Shown here: positions 23,905 to 32,332 of the stretch, in pieces | Numbering within the stretch: position 1 is the first letter of the stretch | Layout of the letters: each line of letters starts with the position of its first letter | Origin: Bacteroidales bacterium UBA4360 | GTDB lineage: Bacteria; Bacteroidota; Bacteroidia; Bacteroidales; UBA932 | Length of the DNA stretch: 56,430 bases | Direction: 5' to 3' | Assembly (NCBI GenBank): GCA_002393945.1 | Contig: DGSO01000009.1 | Span: 1-56,430 of the forward strand | The notes under the pieces: model-generated | Told to the model about the DNA's origin: nothing | Databases searched by the model: none | Seen by the model: the letters and a program-made list of their open reading frames with translations, nothing else | Made by a program: the position numbers and the translations under genes

Positions 23905-24000
23905 CCACCTGCTACACGTATTTGCGTGTTTTTATGCAGCTGCTGGCTACGACAAGCCACCTGTTACACGTTTCATGACGAAATCGTGTAACAGGTGGCT
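23903..24000. repeat. Palindromic element between convergent folP and aquaporin genes
   Basis: AGCCACCTGCTACACG (23903-23918) and AGCCACCTGTTACACG (23955-23970) are direct repeats differing at one base, 52 bases apart. The second forms a perfect 16-bp hairpin with 23985-24000 around a 14-base loop. No run of T follows on either strand. It lies where a two-way terminator would be expected. Confidence 0.8.
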
Positions 24001-24017
24001 AAAGTCAGATTCGGTTT

Positions 24018-24689
24018 TTACTTTTCAGGGGCGATTCCCTTCCAGGCGCATGCTGCGAGTGCACCGCCAAGGAGAGGAGCTGCGATGAATACCCAGACAT
24101 CCTTGAGAGCCTGACCGCCTGCGAAGAGTGCGGGGCCGATGGAACGTGCAGGGTTCACGGAAGTTCCTGTGAGGTTGATGCACACAAGGTGGATGAGAAT
24201 GAGGCTGAGGCCGATTGCAAGACCTGCGAAGTTGCCTGCACCTACCTTTGAATCGGTGGTACCGAGGACCACGAGGACGAAGAGGAAGGTGGCGATCACT
24301 TCAACGAGGCATGCTCCCCAGACACCGCCGGCATTGGCAACGCCGTTGGAGCCCAGAGCGCCGGTGAGGTCGGGTGCTGCAACTGTCTTGGCGACAAGAA
24401 GGAGGACAGCGCCGGCGAGGATACCGCCGATTATCTGACCGCACCAGTAGCCGCAGGCGTCTTTCCAGCTCATGCGTCCGCTGAGGGCGACGCCGAGGGT
24501 GATAGCCGGATTGATATGGCAGCCGCTGATTCCGCCGATGGTGTATGCCATTGCAACAACGGCAAGACCGAAGGCGATTGCAGTACCTACAACACCTGCA
24601 GGGGTTGTACAGCCGAGGAACATTGCGGTTCCGCAGCCAAGGAAGGTAAGAACGAATGTTCCTACGCATTCAGCAATGTACTTTTTCAT
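24018..24689 (-). CDS. aqpZ: Aquaporin Z-type water channel
   Basis: 223 aa, six membrane helices and two half-helices with NPA boxes: GCHINPAITLGV (near residue 59) and GTSVNPARSIGPA (near 181). The second loop carries His (LIHLVCIN), Thr and Arg, as in the ar/R filter of E. coli AqpZ, so water rather than glycerol is the likely solute. Its promoter region is shared with the divergent gene at 24766. Confidence 0.92.
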   Translation of the reverse strand: MKKYIAECVGTFVLTFLGCGTAMFLGCTTPAGVVGTAIAFGLAVVAMAYTIGGISGCHINPAITLGVALSGRMSWKDACGYWCGQIIGGILAGAVLLLVAKTVAAPDLTGALGSNGVANAGGVWGACLVEVIATFLFVLVVLGTTDSKVGAGNFAGLAIGLSLILIHLVCINLTGTSVNPARSIGPALFAGGQALKDVWVFIAAPLLGGALAACAWKGIAPEK

Positions 24690-24715
24690 AGTAAGTAAGT
24701 TTAAGTTCAGTAAGG

Positions 24716-24743
24716 CAAATTTAATAAAAAATCGTTAAATTTG
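24716..24743. promoter_or_regulatory. Divergent -7 boxes for aqpZ (minus) and the HerA-like gene (plus)
   Basis: TAAATTTG occurs on the minus strand at 24723-24716 and on the plus strand at 24736-24743, an inverted pair 12 bases apart. Neither has an obvious TTTG at -33. Confidence 0.45.
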
Positions 24744-24765
24744 TAAAAATTGACTCAAAAGAACT

Positions 24766-26403
24766 ATGCTCGACAAAGAAAGAGGGCTCTACATTGCCCA
24801 TTCACAGGAAGGACCGATTTCCATGATCGGCAAGATGGCATGCCGCCACGGACTCATCGCCGGTGCAACCGGTACCGGTAAAACCGTTACCCTTCAGGTA
24901 CTCGCAGAAACGTTCTGCCAAGCGGGCGTTCCCTGCTTCATGGCAGACATGAAGGGAGACCTGAGCGGTATCTCCCAGCCCGGCAAGCTTTCCGGATTCA
25001 TCGAGAAGCGCCTCCCGGAGTTCGGCATAGAGAATCCTCAGTTCCAGAGCTGTCCGGTGCGCTTTTTTGACGTCTTCGGAGAGCAGGGCCACCCCATGCG
25101 CAGCACCATTTCCCGCATGGGACCGGACATGCTGGGCCGCCTCATGGACCTCAACGAAACCCAGACCGGCGTCCTTAACATCGTCTTCAGGATTGCCGAC
25201 GACAACGGCCTCCTCCTCATCGACCTCAAGGACCTGAGGGCAATGCTCAACTTCGTCGGCAAGAATGCCGCCGAGTATACTACAAAGTATGGAAACATAA
25301 CGCCGGCATCGGTGGGAGCCATCCAGAGGGCTCTTCTTTCCCTTGAAAACCAGGGAGCGGAGAAGTTCTTCGGCGAACCGGACTTCGACATTTACGACCT
25401 TCTCCAGTGCGAAGGCGGCAAGGGCATAATGAACGTGCTGGCCGCAGACAAGCTCATGCTCCAGCCCAAGCTCTACTCCACCTTCCTCCTCTGGCTCATG
25501 TCAGAGCTTTACGCCACCCTCCCGGAAGTGGGAGAGATGGACCTTCCCAAGCTTGTATTCTTCTTTGACGAGGCCCACATGCTCTTTGACGGCACCTCCA
25601 AGGCCCTCATCGACAAGATCGAACAGGTTATCCGCCTCATCCGTTCCAAGGGCGTGGGCATCTACTTCATCACCCAGAGCCCCACAGACATCCCGGAGAA
25701 CATCCTTGGACAGCTCGGAAACCGCATTCAGCACGCCCTCAGGGCATACACCCCCAAGGACCAGAAGGCCGTGAAGGTAGCGGCCGACACCTTCCGCGCC
25801 AACCCCGCCTTCAACACTTACGACACCCTCCTGGAACTGGGTACCGGCGAGGCCCTGGTCTCGCTCCTGGATGAAAAGGGCGCCCCTTCAATGGTTCAGA
25901 GGGCGAAGATACTCTTCCCGCTCAGCCAGATAGGCGCAATCTCCGAGTCTGAGCGCACCCTCATCATCAACCGCTCCCGTCTCTTCGGCCGGTACGACAA
26001 CCCCATCGACAGGGAAAGCGCATACGAAATCATCACCGCCGCAACGGAAGAAGCAGAGCGCATCAAGGCCGAAATGAAGGCGAAGGAGGAAGAGGAAAAG
26101 CAGGCCGCCATCCAGGCGAAGGAAGAGGCCAAGGCTGCAAAAGAGCAGGCCAAGGCCGAAAAAGAAGCCGCCAAGAAGTCCAAGAACAGCATCGGCTCCA
26201 AGGTCCTGAAGTCTGTCCTTACCGCGATTACCGGCGTTGCAGCCGGTGCCCTGGCGGACAAGGTCAGCGGCGCAGTGACCGGCAAGAAGACAACATCCAA
26301 GACATCAACCACCAAGAAAGCCGTGACAAAGGCCACCAAGAGCGCCACTACAACGCTCACCAGGGAACTCACACGCAGCATCCTCGGAAACCTTATAAAA
26401 TAA
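24766..26403 (+). CDS. HerA-like ATPase (DUF853, YjgR-type)
   Basis: 545 aa. The Walker A GATGTGKTVTLQVLAE is at about residues 34-49 and Walker B in LPKLVFFFDEAHMLFDG. GHPMRSTISRMGPDML, LIDLKDLRAMLNFVG and GIYFITQSPTDIPENILGQL are typical of the DUF853/HerA-like family, including E. coli YjgR. From about 425 the tail is Lys/Ala/Glu-rich (KEEAKAAKEQAKAEKEAAKK), then Thr/Lys-rich, suggesting a coiled-coil and DNA- or membrane-associated end. Role is unknown, perhaps DNA processing. It ends 1 base before mazG. Confidence 0.85.
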   Translation: MLDKERGLYIAHSQEGPISMIGKMACRHGLIAGATGTGKTVTLQVLAETFCQAGVPCFMADMKGDLSGISQPGKLSGFIEKRLPEFGIENPQFQSCPVRFFDVFGEQGHPMRSTISRMGPDMLGRLMDLNETQTGVLNIVFRIADDNGLLLIDLKDLRAMLNFVGKNAAEYTTKYGNITPASVGAIQRALLSLENQGAEKFFGEPDFDIYDLLQCEGGKGIMNVLAADKLMLQPKLYSTFLLWLMSELYATLPEVGEMDLPKLVFFFDEAHMLFDGTSKALIDKIEQVIRLIRSKGVGIYFITQSPTDIPENILGQLGNRIQHALRAYTPKDQKAVKVAADTFRANPAFNTYDTLLELGTGEALVSLLDEKGAPSMVQRAKILFPLSQIGAISESERTLIINRSRLFGRYDNPIDRESAYEIITAATEEAERIKAEMKAKEEEEKQAAIQAKEEAKAAKEQAKAEKEAAKKSKNSIGSKVLKSVLTAITGVAAGALADKVSGAVTGKKTTSKTSTTKKAVTKATKSATTTLTRELTRSILGNLIK

Positions 26404-26404
26404 T

Positions 26405-27196
26405 ATGCACACGAGAGAAGAAAAGATACAGGCCTTCGGGAGACTCCTTGACATCATGGATACCCTGAGGGTCAAGTGCCCGTGGAATGCGGCGCAGACC
26501 ATGGATACCATCCGCCCGATGACGGAGGAAGAGGTGTATGAACTCTCCGACACCATCCTCTCCGGAGACCGCCAGGGAACCGCAAAGGAAATCGGAGACC
26601 TCCTGTACCACATGGTGTTCTACGCCTGCATCGGAGAGGAAGAAGGGGCCTTCGACATTGCCGACAGCATCAATAAAGTCTGTGACAAGATGGTCTTCCG
26701 TCATCCACATGTGTTCGGCCCGGAAGCCGGCAAGGCGACATCGGCAAAGGAAATTGCCGATACCTGGGAACTGGTTAAGGCAAAGGAGAAAGGCGGGAAC
26801 AAGACGGTAATGTCCGGCATCCCAAAGGCCATGCCCGCCATGCTCAAGGCGCTTTCCATGCAGGAAAAGGCACGCGGCTGCGGTTTTGACTGGGAGAAGA
26901 AAGAGGACGTCTGGGCAAAGGTGAAGGAAGAGTATGAAGAAGTGTCCGAAGCCGTTGCGCAGGCCAGCCCCGAGCATTCTGAAGAGGAGTTTGGAGACCT
27001 TCTCTTTGCAGTTATCAACGCTGCAAGGCTGTATGGAGTGGACCCCGAAGCAGCCCTCAGCCGCTCGGCCGAAAAATTCCGCAGGCGCTTCACTTACCTT
27101 GAAGAGCAGACGCTGCGCAAAGGCCGCAAACTCACGGACATGACCCTTGCCGAAATGGACGCCATCTGGGACGAAGGAAAAGCAAAAGGACTATGA
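26405..27196 (+). CDS. mazG: Nucleoside triphosphate pyrophosphohydrolase MazG
   Basis: 263 aa with two MazG repeats, as in the full-length family. The first is LMDTLRVKCPWN-type with an EExxE-like helix (TEEEVYELSDTI) and EIGDLLYHMVFYA; the second is VKEEYEEVSEAVAQ and EEEFGDLLFAVINAAR. The usual GCPWD reads KCPWN. The enzyme cleaves (d)NTPs to monophosphates and removes aberrant nucleotides. Its stop overlaps the ATG of the GH31 gene (ATGA), so a cytoplasmic housekeeping gene and a secreted glycosidase gene appear coupled. Confidence 0.9.
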   Translation: MHTREEKIQAFGRLLDIMDTLRVKCPWNAAQTMDTIRPMTEEEVYELSDTILSGDRQGTAKEIGDLLYHMVFYACIGEEEGAFDIADSINKVCDKMVFRHPHVFGPEAGKATSAKEIADTWELVKAKEKGGNKTVMSGIPKAMPAMLKALSMQEKARGCGFDWEKKEDVWAKVKEEYEEVSEAVAQASPEHSEEEFGDLLFAVINAARLYGVDPEAALSRSAEKFRRRFTYLEEQTLRKGRKLTDMTLAEMDAIWDEGKAKGL

Positions 27197-29559
27197 AAAA
27201 AACACTGTGTTTCATTATTGCCCTGGCTGCTGGAATCGCAGCGTGGGCACAAAACAATCCACAAGCAAGGCCGGAAGCCATAGTGATTGACGGGAACGCG
27301 CGTTTCACCGTTCTTACAGACCGCCTCATCCGCATGGAATGGGCAGAAGACGGAGTGTTTGAAGACAGGGCTTCTCTGGCCATTATAAACCGAAATCTCC
27401 CGGTACCAAAGTTCACTTGCAGCAAGAAAAACGGGACGTTTACCATCAAAACCGGAAAGATTACCCTCACTTACAAAGGAGGGCGCTTTGCTCCCGACAA
27501 CCTTCAGGTAAAGTTTGGAATGGGCACCTGGAAGCCGGGTATGAAGGCCGACGGCAACCTCAAAGGTACCACCCGCACGCTTGACGGATGCCTTGGTTTT
27601 GAAAAGCTATCGCACAGGGAAAGCCAGATGGAAGACGGCATCCTGTCCCGTGACGGATGGGCAATCGTTGATGAGAGTTCACGGCACCTTTTGGAGAAAG
27701 TCGATTCAAAGTGGGAAAACTGGGTTGCGGAACGTCCCGCCGGTGACCGCATCGACTGGTACATCTTTGCCTACGGACACGACTACACTGCCGCCCTTGG
27801 CGACTTCGTCAAAGTTGCCGGACGGATTCCACTTCCACCGAAATACACCCTTGGATACTGGTGGAGCCGATATTGGATATTCACCGATGAGGAAATCCTG
27901 GACCTTGGCCGTGAAATGCGCTCCAGAGGCGTTCCAATGGACGTAATGATAGTGGACATGGACTGGCACTATACATACAAGGACATGCAGAAGCGCCTTG
28001 GCCCTGACGTATTCGGACAAAGGCGCGGCTGGACCGGCTACAGCTGGAACAGGGAACTGTTCCCGGATCCGGAAGGCTTCCTTCACGACCTTCACGAGAT
28101 GGGTTACAAAACTGCCTTGAACCTCCACCCGGCATCCGGAATCAGGGAATACGAAGACTGCTACGATTCTTTTGTAAAAGACTACCTTTCCAGAACGTCA
28201 GAGTATGACGGACCTGAGAATTACGTCTTCGGTTCCGAGCCATACCTGTATGCAGGAAACACCGAGCCCGTGGGCAAGGAAGGACACCGCGCCAGCGTAC
28301 CCTACCGCATGACTCAGGAAGCCTGGGCCGATGCCTACTTCAACAGCGTAATCCGGCCTCTGGAGCATCAGGGCGTAGATTTCTGGTGGCTTGACTGGCA
28401 GCAGTGGATGGAATCAAAATACGTCAAAGGACTCAGCAACACATTCTGGATCAACTATGCCTTCTTCCGCGACAAGGAGCTGAACGGCTCTGAGCGTCCG
28501 TTCATTTACCACCGCTGGGGCGGACTTGGAAGCCACCGCTATCAGCTTGGCTTCTCCGGAGACACATACGACGAGTGGAGCGTCCTTCAGTTCCTCCCCT
28601 ACTTCACCGCCACCGCTTCAAACGTAGGCTATGGTTATTGGGGACACGATATTGGCGGCCACATGCAGAAAAAGGATCACAAAAGGCTCACAGATCCTGA
28701 AATGTACACCCGATGGCTGCAGTTCGGCGTTTTCACTCCAATTTTCAAGACCCATTCAACCCAGAGCGCCAATCTTGAAAGGAAGATTTGGGCTTATCCC
28801 AGTCATTACAGGTACATGCTGGAGGCCATAAGACTGCGTTATACATTATCACCTTATATATATACGTTCGCGCGCGAAACAACCGATACCGGCGTAAGCA
28901 TGTGCCGGCCGCTGTATTACGCATATCCTGAAGCCAACGAGGCCTACACTTATAATGAGGAATACCTCTTTGGCGACAGAATACTCGCAACCGCAGTCTG
29001 CGAGCCCGCCGGGGCCGATGGTAAAGCCTCCAGAAAAGTCTGGTTCCCCACTGGGAGCAACTGGTATGACATGGCTCTTCACACCACCCACAAGGGCGGA
29101 AGTGTCAAGACTCTCCGCTACTCAGTTGACCAGAACCCATGGTACGTGAAAGCCGGAAGCATTATTCCGTTGGCATCGGAAAAGATTGAATCGCTGCAGG
29201 AAGAATCAAACGTTCTCGGCATCCTGGTAGTGCCCGGTGCCGGTAAATCCGGTTTCGAGTTATATGAGGACGATGGAATATCCAGGGATTATGAATCGGC
29301 TTGCGCCCACACTCTCATTGAGAAAAACCGTTCGGGGAACAAACTCAACATAAAGATAAATCCACGCTCGGGTTCTTACGACGGTATGAGCGAAACCCGC
29401 GAGGTATATGTGTTAGTTGAAGGTGTGAGCAGACTTCCAAAGTCTGTTAAGTGCAACGGATCTTCCGTTGACGCATGCAAGGCCGAAGGCTCAGGAATAA
29501 GGATTGACATCGGTTCTGTCCCGGCCGGAAACAGCACATTAATCGAGATTTTTCTTTAA
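27193..29559 (+). CDS. Secreted GH31 alpha-glycosidase
   Basis: 788 aa with a signal peptide (MKKTLCFIIALAAGIAAWAQ). N-terminal galactose-mutarotase-like domain, TIM barrel from about 225 (LGYWWSRYWIFTDEEILDLG, MDVMIVDMDWHYTYKDMQ), nucleophile Asp in FWWLDWQQW (about residue 398), acid/base Asp in FSGDTYDEW (about 455), GHDIGGHM after it, and C-terminal beta domains (DUF5110-like: GKSGFELYEDDGISRDYESA). GH31 enzymes hydrolyse alpha-glucosides or alpha-xylosides, or act as lyases or transferases. It ends just upstream of the accessory region and has its own strong terminator. Confidence 0.93.
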   Translation: MKKTLCFIIALAAGIAAWAQNNPQARPEAIVIDGNARFTVLTDRLIRMEWAEDGVFEDRASLAIINRNLPVPKFTCSKKNGTFTIKTGKITLTYKGGRFAPDNLQVKFGMGTWKPGMKADGNLKGTTRTLDGCLGFEKLSHRESQMEDGILSRDGWAIVDESSRHLLEKVDSKWENWVAERPAGDRIDWYIFAYGHDYTAALGDFVKVAGRIPLPPKYTLGYWWSRYWIFTDEEILDLGREMRSRGVPMDVMIVDMDWHYTYKDMQKRLGPDVFGQRRGWTGYSWNRELFPDPEGFLHDLHEMGYKTALNLHPASGIREYEDCYDSFVKDYLSRTSEYDGPENYVFGSEPYLYAGNTEPVGKEGHRASVPYRMTQEAWADAYFNSVIRPLEHQGVDFWWLDWQQWMESKYVKGLSNTFWINYAFFRDKELNGSERPFIYHRWGGLGSHRYQLGFSGDTYDEWSVLQFLPYFTATASNVGYGYWGHDIGGHMQKKDHKRLTDPEMYTRWLQFGVFTPIFKTHSTQSANLERKIWAYPSHYRYMLEAIRLRYTLSPYIYTFARETTDTGVSMCRPLYYAYPEANEAYTYNEEYLFGDRILATAVCEPAGADGKASRKVWFPTGSNWYDMALHTTHKGGSVKTLRYSVDQNPWYVKAGSIIPLASEKIESLQEESNVLGILVVPGAGKSGFELYEDDGISRDYESACAHTLIEKNRSGNKLNIKINPRSGSYDGMSETREVYVLVEGVSRLPKSVKCNGSSVDACKAEGSGIRIDIGSVPAGNSTLIEIFL

Positions 29560-29602
29560 GAAATACTTTAATTCGGACATCTTTCCGTAAGAGGCAAAAA
29601 AG

Positions 29603-29630
29603 CCATTGTGTGCGCCACAATGGTTTTTTT
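29603..29630 (+). terminator. Intrinsic terminator after the GH31 gene
   Basis: CCATTGTG (29603-29610), loop TGCGC, CACAATGG (29616-29623), then seven T (29624-29630). A perfect 8-bp stem about 45 bases after the GH31 stop. Confidence 0.9.
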
Positions 29631-29641
29631 GCTATTCTCAG

Positions 29642-29696
29642 GACTTTAATTCGCATCCGCGCACGTTCGCACCTATGCGTTATAGGATTATATTTG
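29642..29696 (+). promoter_or_regulatory. Promoter of unit 1 with shared 26-bp element
   Basis: The element is GACTTTAATT (29642-29651), four variable bases, then TCCGCGCACGTT (29656-29667). The -7 box TATATTTG lies at 29689-29696, so the GTT that ends the element is exactly 24 bases from it. TTCG at 29666-29669 would serve as the -33 with a 19-base spacer. The same element with the same spacing lies before the second peptide gene (35695-35749). An extra ACTTTAATTCG copy lies at 29565-29575, before the terminator. Confidence 0.75.
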
Positions 29697-29736
29697 TATT
29701 GATAACATTAAGCGCCAATTCACAAATTTCAATAAC

Positions 29737-29850
29737 ATGAAAAAAACATCTTACTCAGAACCAGTCATTGAAGTCCTTTGGGTAAGGACAGAACAGAACA
29801 TCATGTCCGGCGGAACACTTGATCCGTGGGATGAGGAAGAAATTGACTAA
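29737..29850 (+). CDS. 37-aa acidic-tailed peptide leading unit 1
   Basis: ATG 29737, TAA 29848-29850. The product has a basic start (MKKTSYSEP), a middle IEVLWVRTEQ and an end MSGGTLDPWDEEEID with eight acidic residues in the last nine or so positions. It resembles the 54-aa peptide at 35788: both show SYxxPxxEVL, then 6-8 residues, M, a Gly-rich spot and LD. Short Bacteroidota ORFs of the type 'K.Y..P..EV' are common and have no assigned function. No signal peptide. The beta-helix lipoprotein gene starts 14 bases later. It could be a signal peptide precursor, a modified-peptide precursor or a leader controlling the next gene; none is shown. Confidence 0.65.
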   Translation: MKKTSYSEPVIEVLWVRTEQNIMSGGTLDPWDEEEID

Positions 29851-29864
29851 AAACAGCTATTGCC

Positions 29865-32207
29865 ATGAAAAAGTATCAAATCCTTCTTGCGGCAGTAGCC
29901 GTTGCAGCAGCATTCTCATGCGAAAAAGAGACCCCGGCAGAGAAAGAGGTCACTCCGGCAAACGTTGAAAAAGAGACCGCTCTCACAAACCCCATAACAA
30001 TCACATTCGCAGCAAATGCGGCCCAGACCAAGGTGAGCCTCGAAGGTGAAGGCACCGCCGGTGCCAAGACCGCCGTATGGGACGAGGGCGACCAGGTTAA
30101 AGTAATCTGGTACAATGAAGAGGAAAGTTCCATGAAGAGCAGCACCGTTACGGTTGACTCCTACGGAACCACCTCCACCACTTTTACCGCCACTGTAGAA
30201 GAGGCCGCTTATTACTATGCCGTATATCCGGCAACAATAAGCGCAGAACTTGACGGAGAAGGCAATTTCACGGTGAATTTCCCCAACAACGCACAGGCCC
30301 CCACCTCTTTTGCAGGCGCAGCCTGGTATGCAGCAAAGACCACCAAGGCATCCAAGGAATTCGCCTTCCACCCTATCTCCACCATCATCAAGTTCACTCT
30401 TGACGGGAGTGCGGTGGCTAATCCGGATCAGGTTTACTTCAGGTCCATGGACGGTGGTTTAAACAGGCTTCACGGCCATGCTGCTGTGACTTTTGCTGCC
30501 GATAACACTTTTACTGCGGCGCCGGACCCCAATGCCGCAACTCCTTATGATGGCGCAGGCAATGTGACTTACAACGTATCTGGTAAAGGAACATATTATA
30601 TTCCCATCCCCGGATATGGCGCCGGATACACCTACAGTACCAAAGGCGACACGTCTCTCGGGACAACCGGCACAGACGGATTCATTCTTTGGATAAAGAA
30701 GAGCGGAGAGAGCTATCCCGCGGCATATTACAGCGGAACAATCACCCAGCAGCCCGGAAAGTTCTACAACATAAAGAACCCCGTTGATACGAAGATTGTC
30801 ACCAATTATTATATTGCTCGCATAACTCAGGGCACTGGCGGTGGTCTCTCACAGGCCAATGCCGAGACGCTCGAGAACCTCAAGGCCAACGCCCCTGCAT
30901 TCAAGTACAGCGGTAATATTGCGGGAGCACTCCTCCTGAATGGGACCACCATAAACATCCTCGGTGATGCAACGGCGTACGAGGAGCCTATCGGTTCGTT
31001 CAACACTAACGATTCGGCTCCAGCACACTCCTATACCATTGTTGGCGGTATCGGCGGCGGCACCACTACTTTTACGACTTCTGCGAGTTCTTTATTTAAT
31101 AATGCAAAGGCCAGTATAATTGTCAGCAATATAACATTTAGTGGATGTACTGTTGCATCTGCCGTTAATGTGTCTGCTGGAACAATAAGTTTTGATGCCT
31201 GTAAGTTCTCTTCTAACACTGCGACAAATGGAGGCGCTGTTACTGTTGGAAGCGAATCGGCAAGCGACTCAAACTTAAGAGTCCGGTTCAGTAATGCTAT
31301 ATTCAATGGTAACAAAGCATCAGGTGGAAATGGTGGTGCTGTATTCGTCGTAGAAAAAAGCTCCGGCGGAATAGTCTCTTTCAACAACTGCTTTTTTGAC
31401 AGTAATACTGCGACCTCTTCAGGAAAAAGCGGTGGCGCGGCCTACGAAAATAATGGATGCACTGCTCTTCTTTTCAACAACTGCTCTTTTACTGGAATAA
31501 ATGCTGCCAGCAATGGTATCGTTATATATGTCAACAATGCCAAAGGACGCCTCGGTATGAATAATTGCACTATCAATGGTGGCTCAGCAAATAAAGGGAA
31601 CGGCGCTTTGGTAACTAATAAAGGGTTGTCGGTAATTTCAAACTCTACTTTCTGGTCAAAAGATGGCTACGGCGCATGGGGTCTGATTGCACTTGGTGCA
31701 AGCGGTACCGAGAACGGTTCAAGTATCGTCAACTGTCTGGTCAGGAATGGAACTGCTACCGCCAACACCAATGAATGGCCCGCTTTTGCCTGTAATGCCA
31801 ATTACTATCAGAATGTTCAGTGGTGTGTATATACCGGGGCTAAAGGGGTTGGCGCTTCACCTAACAACGTCGTGAGCGCAGAGAAGCATACATTCGCTAA
31901 TTCCTGGGACCTTGGCACAGCGCAAGGCCAGACAATAACAGGCGCCAACTATAAGAATAAAGCCATATCCGGTGTTACACAGTACTATTATACATGGACA
32001 AATGATTTAGCCGCCGCGGGTTTCACAAAACCATCAAAGGAGCAAATCAGCAACATTATTGCTAAGACTGCTGAATCGTCCGAAGATGCAAAAGACGGAT
32101 TCGGGAAGCTATTCCTTGACTGGCTTGATGAGGTGGGAGGACTTGATGCCGACATTAAAGGTACGACACGTCCTGACGAAGGATTCAAGCCTGGTTCTGC
32201 AGAATGA
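29865..32207 (+). CDS. Fimbrillin-like/beta-helix surface lipoprotein A
   Basis: 780 aa. Lipobox cysteine at residue 19 (AAFSC) followed by EKE, an acidic start compatible with surface export. Residues about 40-310 resemble a fimbrillin (Mfa-like) domain: QTKVSLEGEG, VWDEGDQVKVIWYNE, YYYAVYPATI, FAFHPISTIIKFTL. From about 400 there are Pmp-type repeats of a right-handed beta-helix: FSSNTATNGGAV, FNGNKASGGNGGAVF, FDSNTATSSGKSGGAAY. Chlamydial Pmp-like repeats of this kind (FxxN, GGA) form adhesins or carbohydrate-active helices. The stretch near 31.08-32.05 kb is more AT-rich than its neighbours. The end, DADIKGTTRP, is like that of the other two beta-helix genes here. Confidence 0.75.
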   Translation: MKKYQILLAAVAVAAAFSCEKETPAEKEVTPANVEKETALTNPITITFAANAAQTKVSLEGEGTAGAKTAVWDEGDQVKVIWYNEEESSMKSSTVTVDSYGTTSTTFTATVEEAAYYYAVYPATISAELDGEGNFTVNFPNNAQAPTSFAGAAWYAAKTTKASKEFAFHPISTIIKFTLDGSAVANPDQVYFRSMDGGLNRLHGHAAVTFAADNTFTAAPDPNAATPYDGAGNVTYNVSGKGTYYIPIPGYGAGYTYSTKGDTSLGTTGTDGFILWIKKSGESYPAAYYSGTITQQPGKFYNIKNPVDTKIVTNYYIARITQGTGGGLSQANAETLENLKANAPAFKYSGNIAGALLLNGTTINILGDATAYEEPIGSFNTNDSAPAHSYTIVGGIGGGTTTFTTSASSLFNNAKASIIVSNITFSGCTVASAVNVSAGTISFDACKFSSNTATNGGAVTVGSESASDSNLRVRFSNAIFNGNKASGGNGGAVFVVEKSSGGIVSFNNCFFDSNTATSSGKSGGAAYENNGCTALLFNNCSFTGINAASNGIVIYVNNAKGRLGMNNCTINGGSANKGNGALVTNKGLSVISNSTFWSKDGYGAWGLIALGASGTENGSSIVNCLVRNGTATANTNEWPAFACNANYYQNVQWCVYTGAKGVGASPNNVVSAEKHTFANSWDLGTAQGQTITGANYKNKAISGVTQYYYTWTNDLAAAGFTKPSKEQISNIIAKTAESSEDAKDGFGKLFLDWLDEVGGLDADIKGTTRPDEGFKPGSAE

Positions 32208-32249
32208 CCAGCTAAGGCGTGAAATACAAACGCTTAATAATCAGACACT

Positions 32250-32293
32250 TATCCAATATCCTCTGCGCGTTTTGACGCAGAGGATATTGGATA
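32250..32293. repeat. Perfect 18-bp inverted repeat between unit 1 genes
   Basis: TATCCAATATCCTCTGCG (32250-32267) and its exact complement (32276-32293) enclose an 8-base loop. A follows rather than T, so it is not a standard terminator. It sits 43 bases after the beta-helix gene and 39 before the EEP gene and may adjust how much of the second gene is expressed. Confidence 0.85.
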
Positions 32294-32332
32294 AAAACCT
32301 ATCAATCAACAAGATACATTTCACGGCCACCT

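Noticed and set aside
23903..24000. Insertion sequence or attachment site between folP and aqpZ
   Set aside because: No transposase or integrase gene and no target duplication; both neighbouring genes are intact.
29603..29630. Terminator after GH31 as an attenuator within unit 1
   Set aside because: The unit 1 promoter (-7 box at 29689) is downstream of it, so it ends the GH31 transcript and is not in the unit 1 leader.
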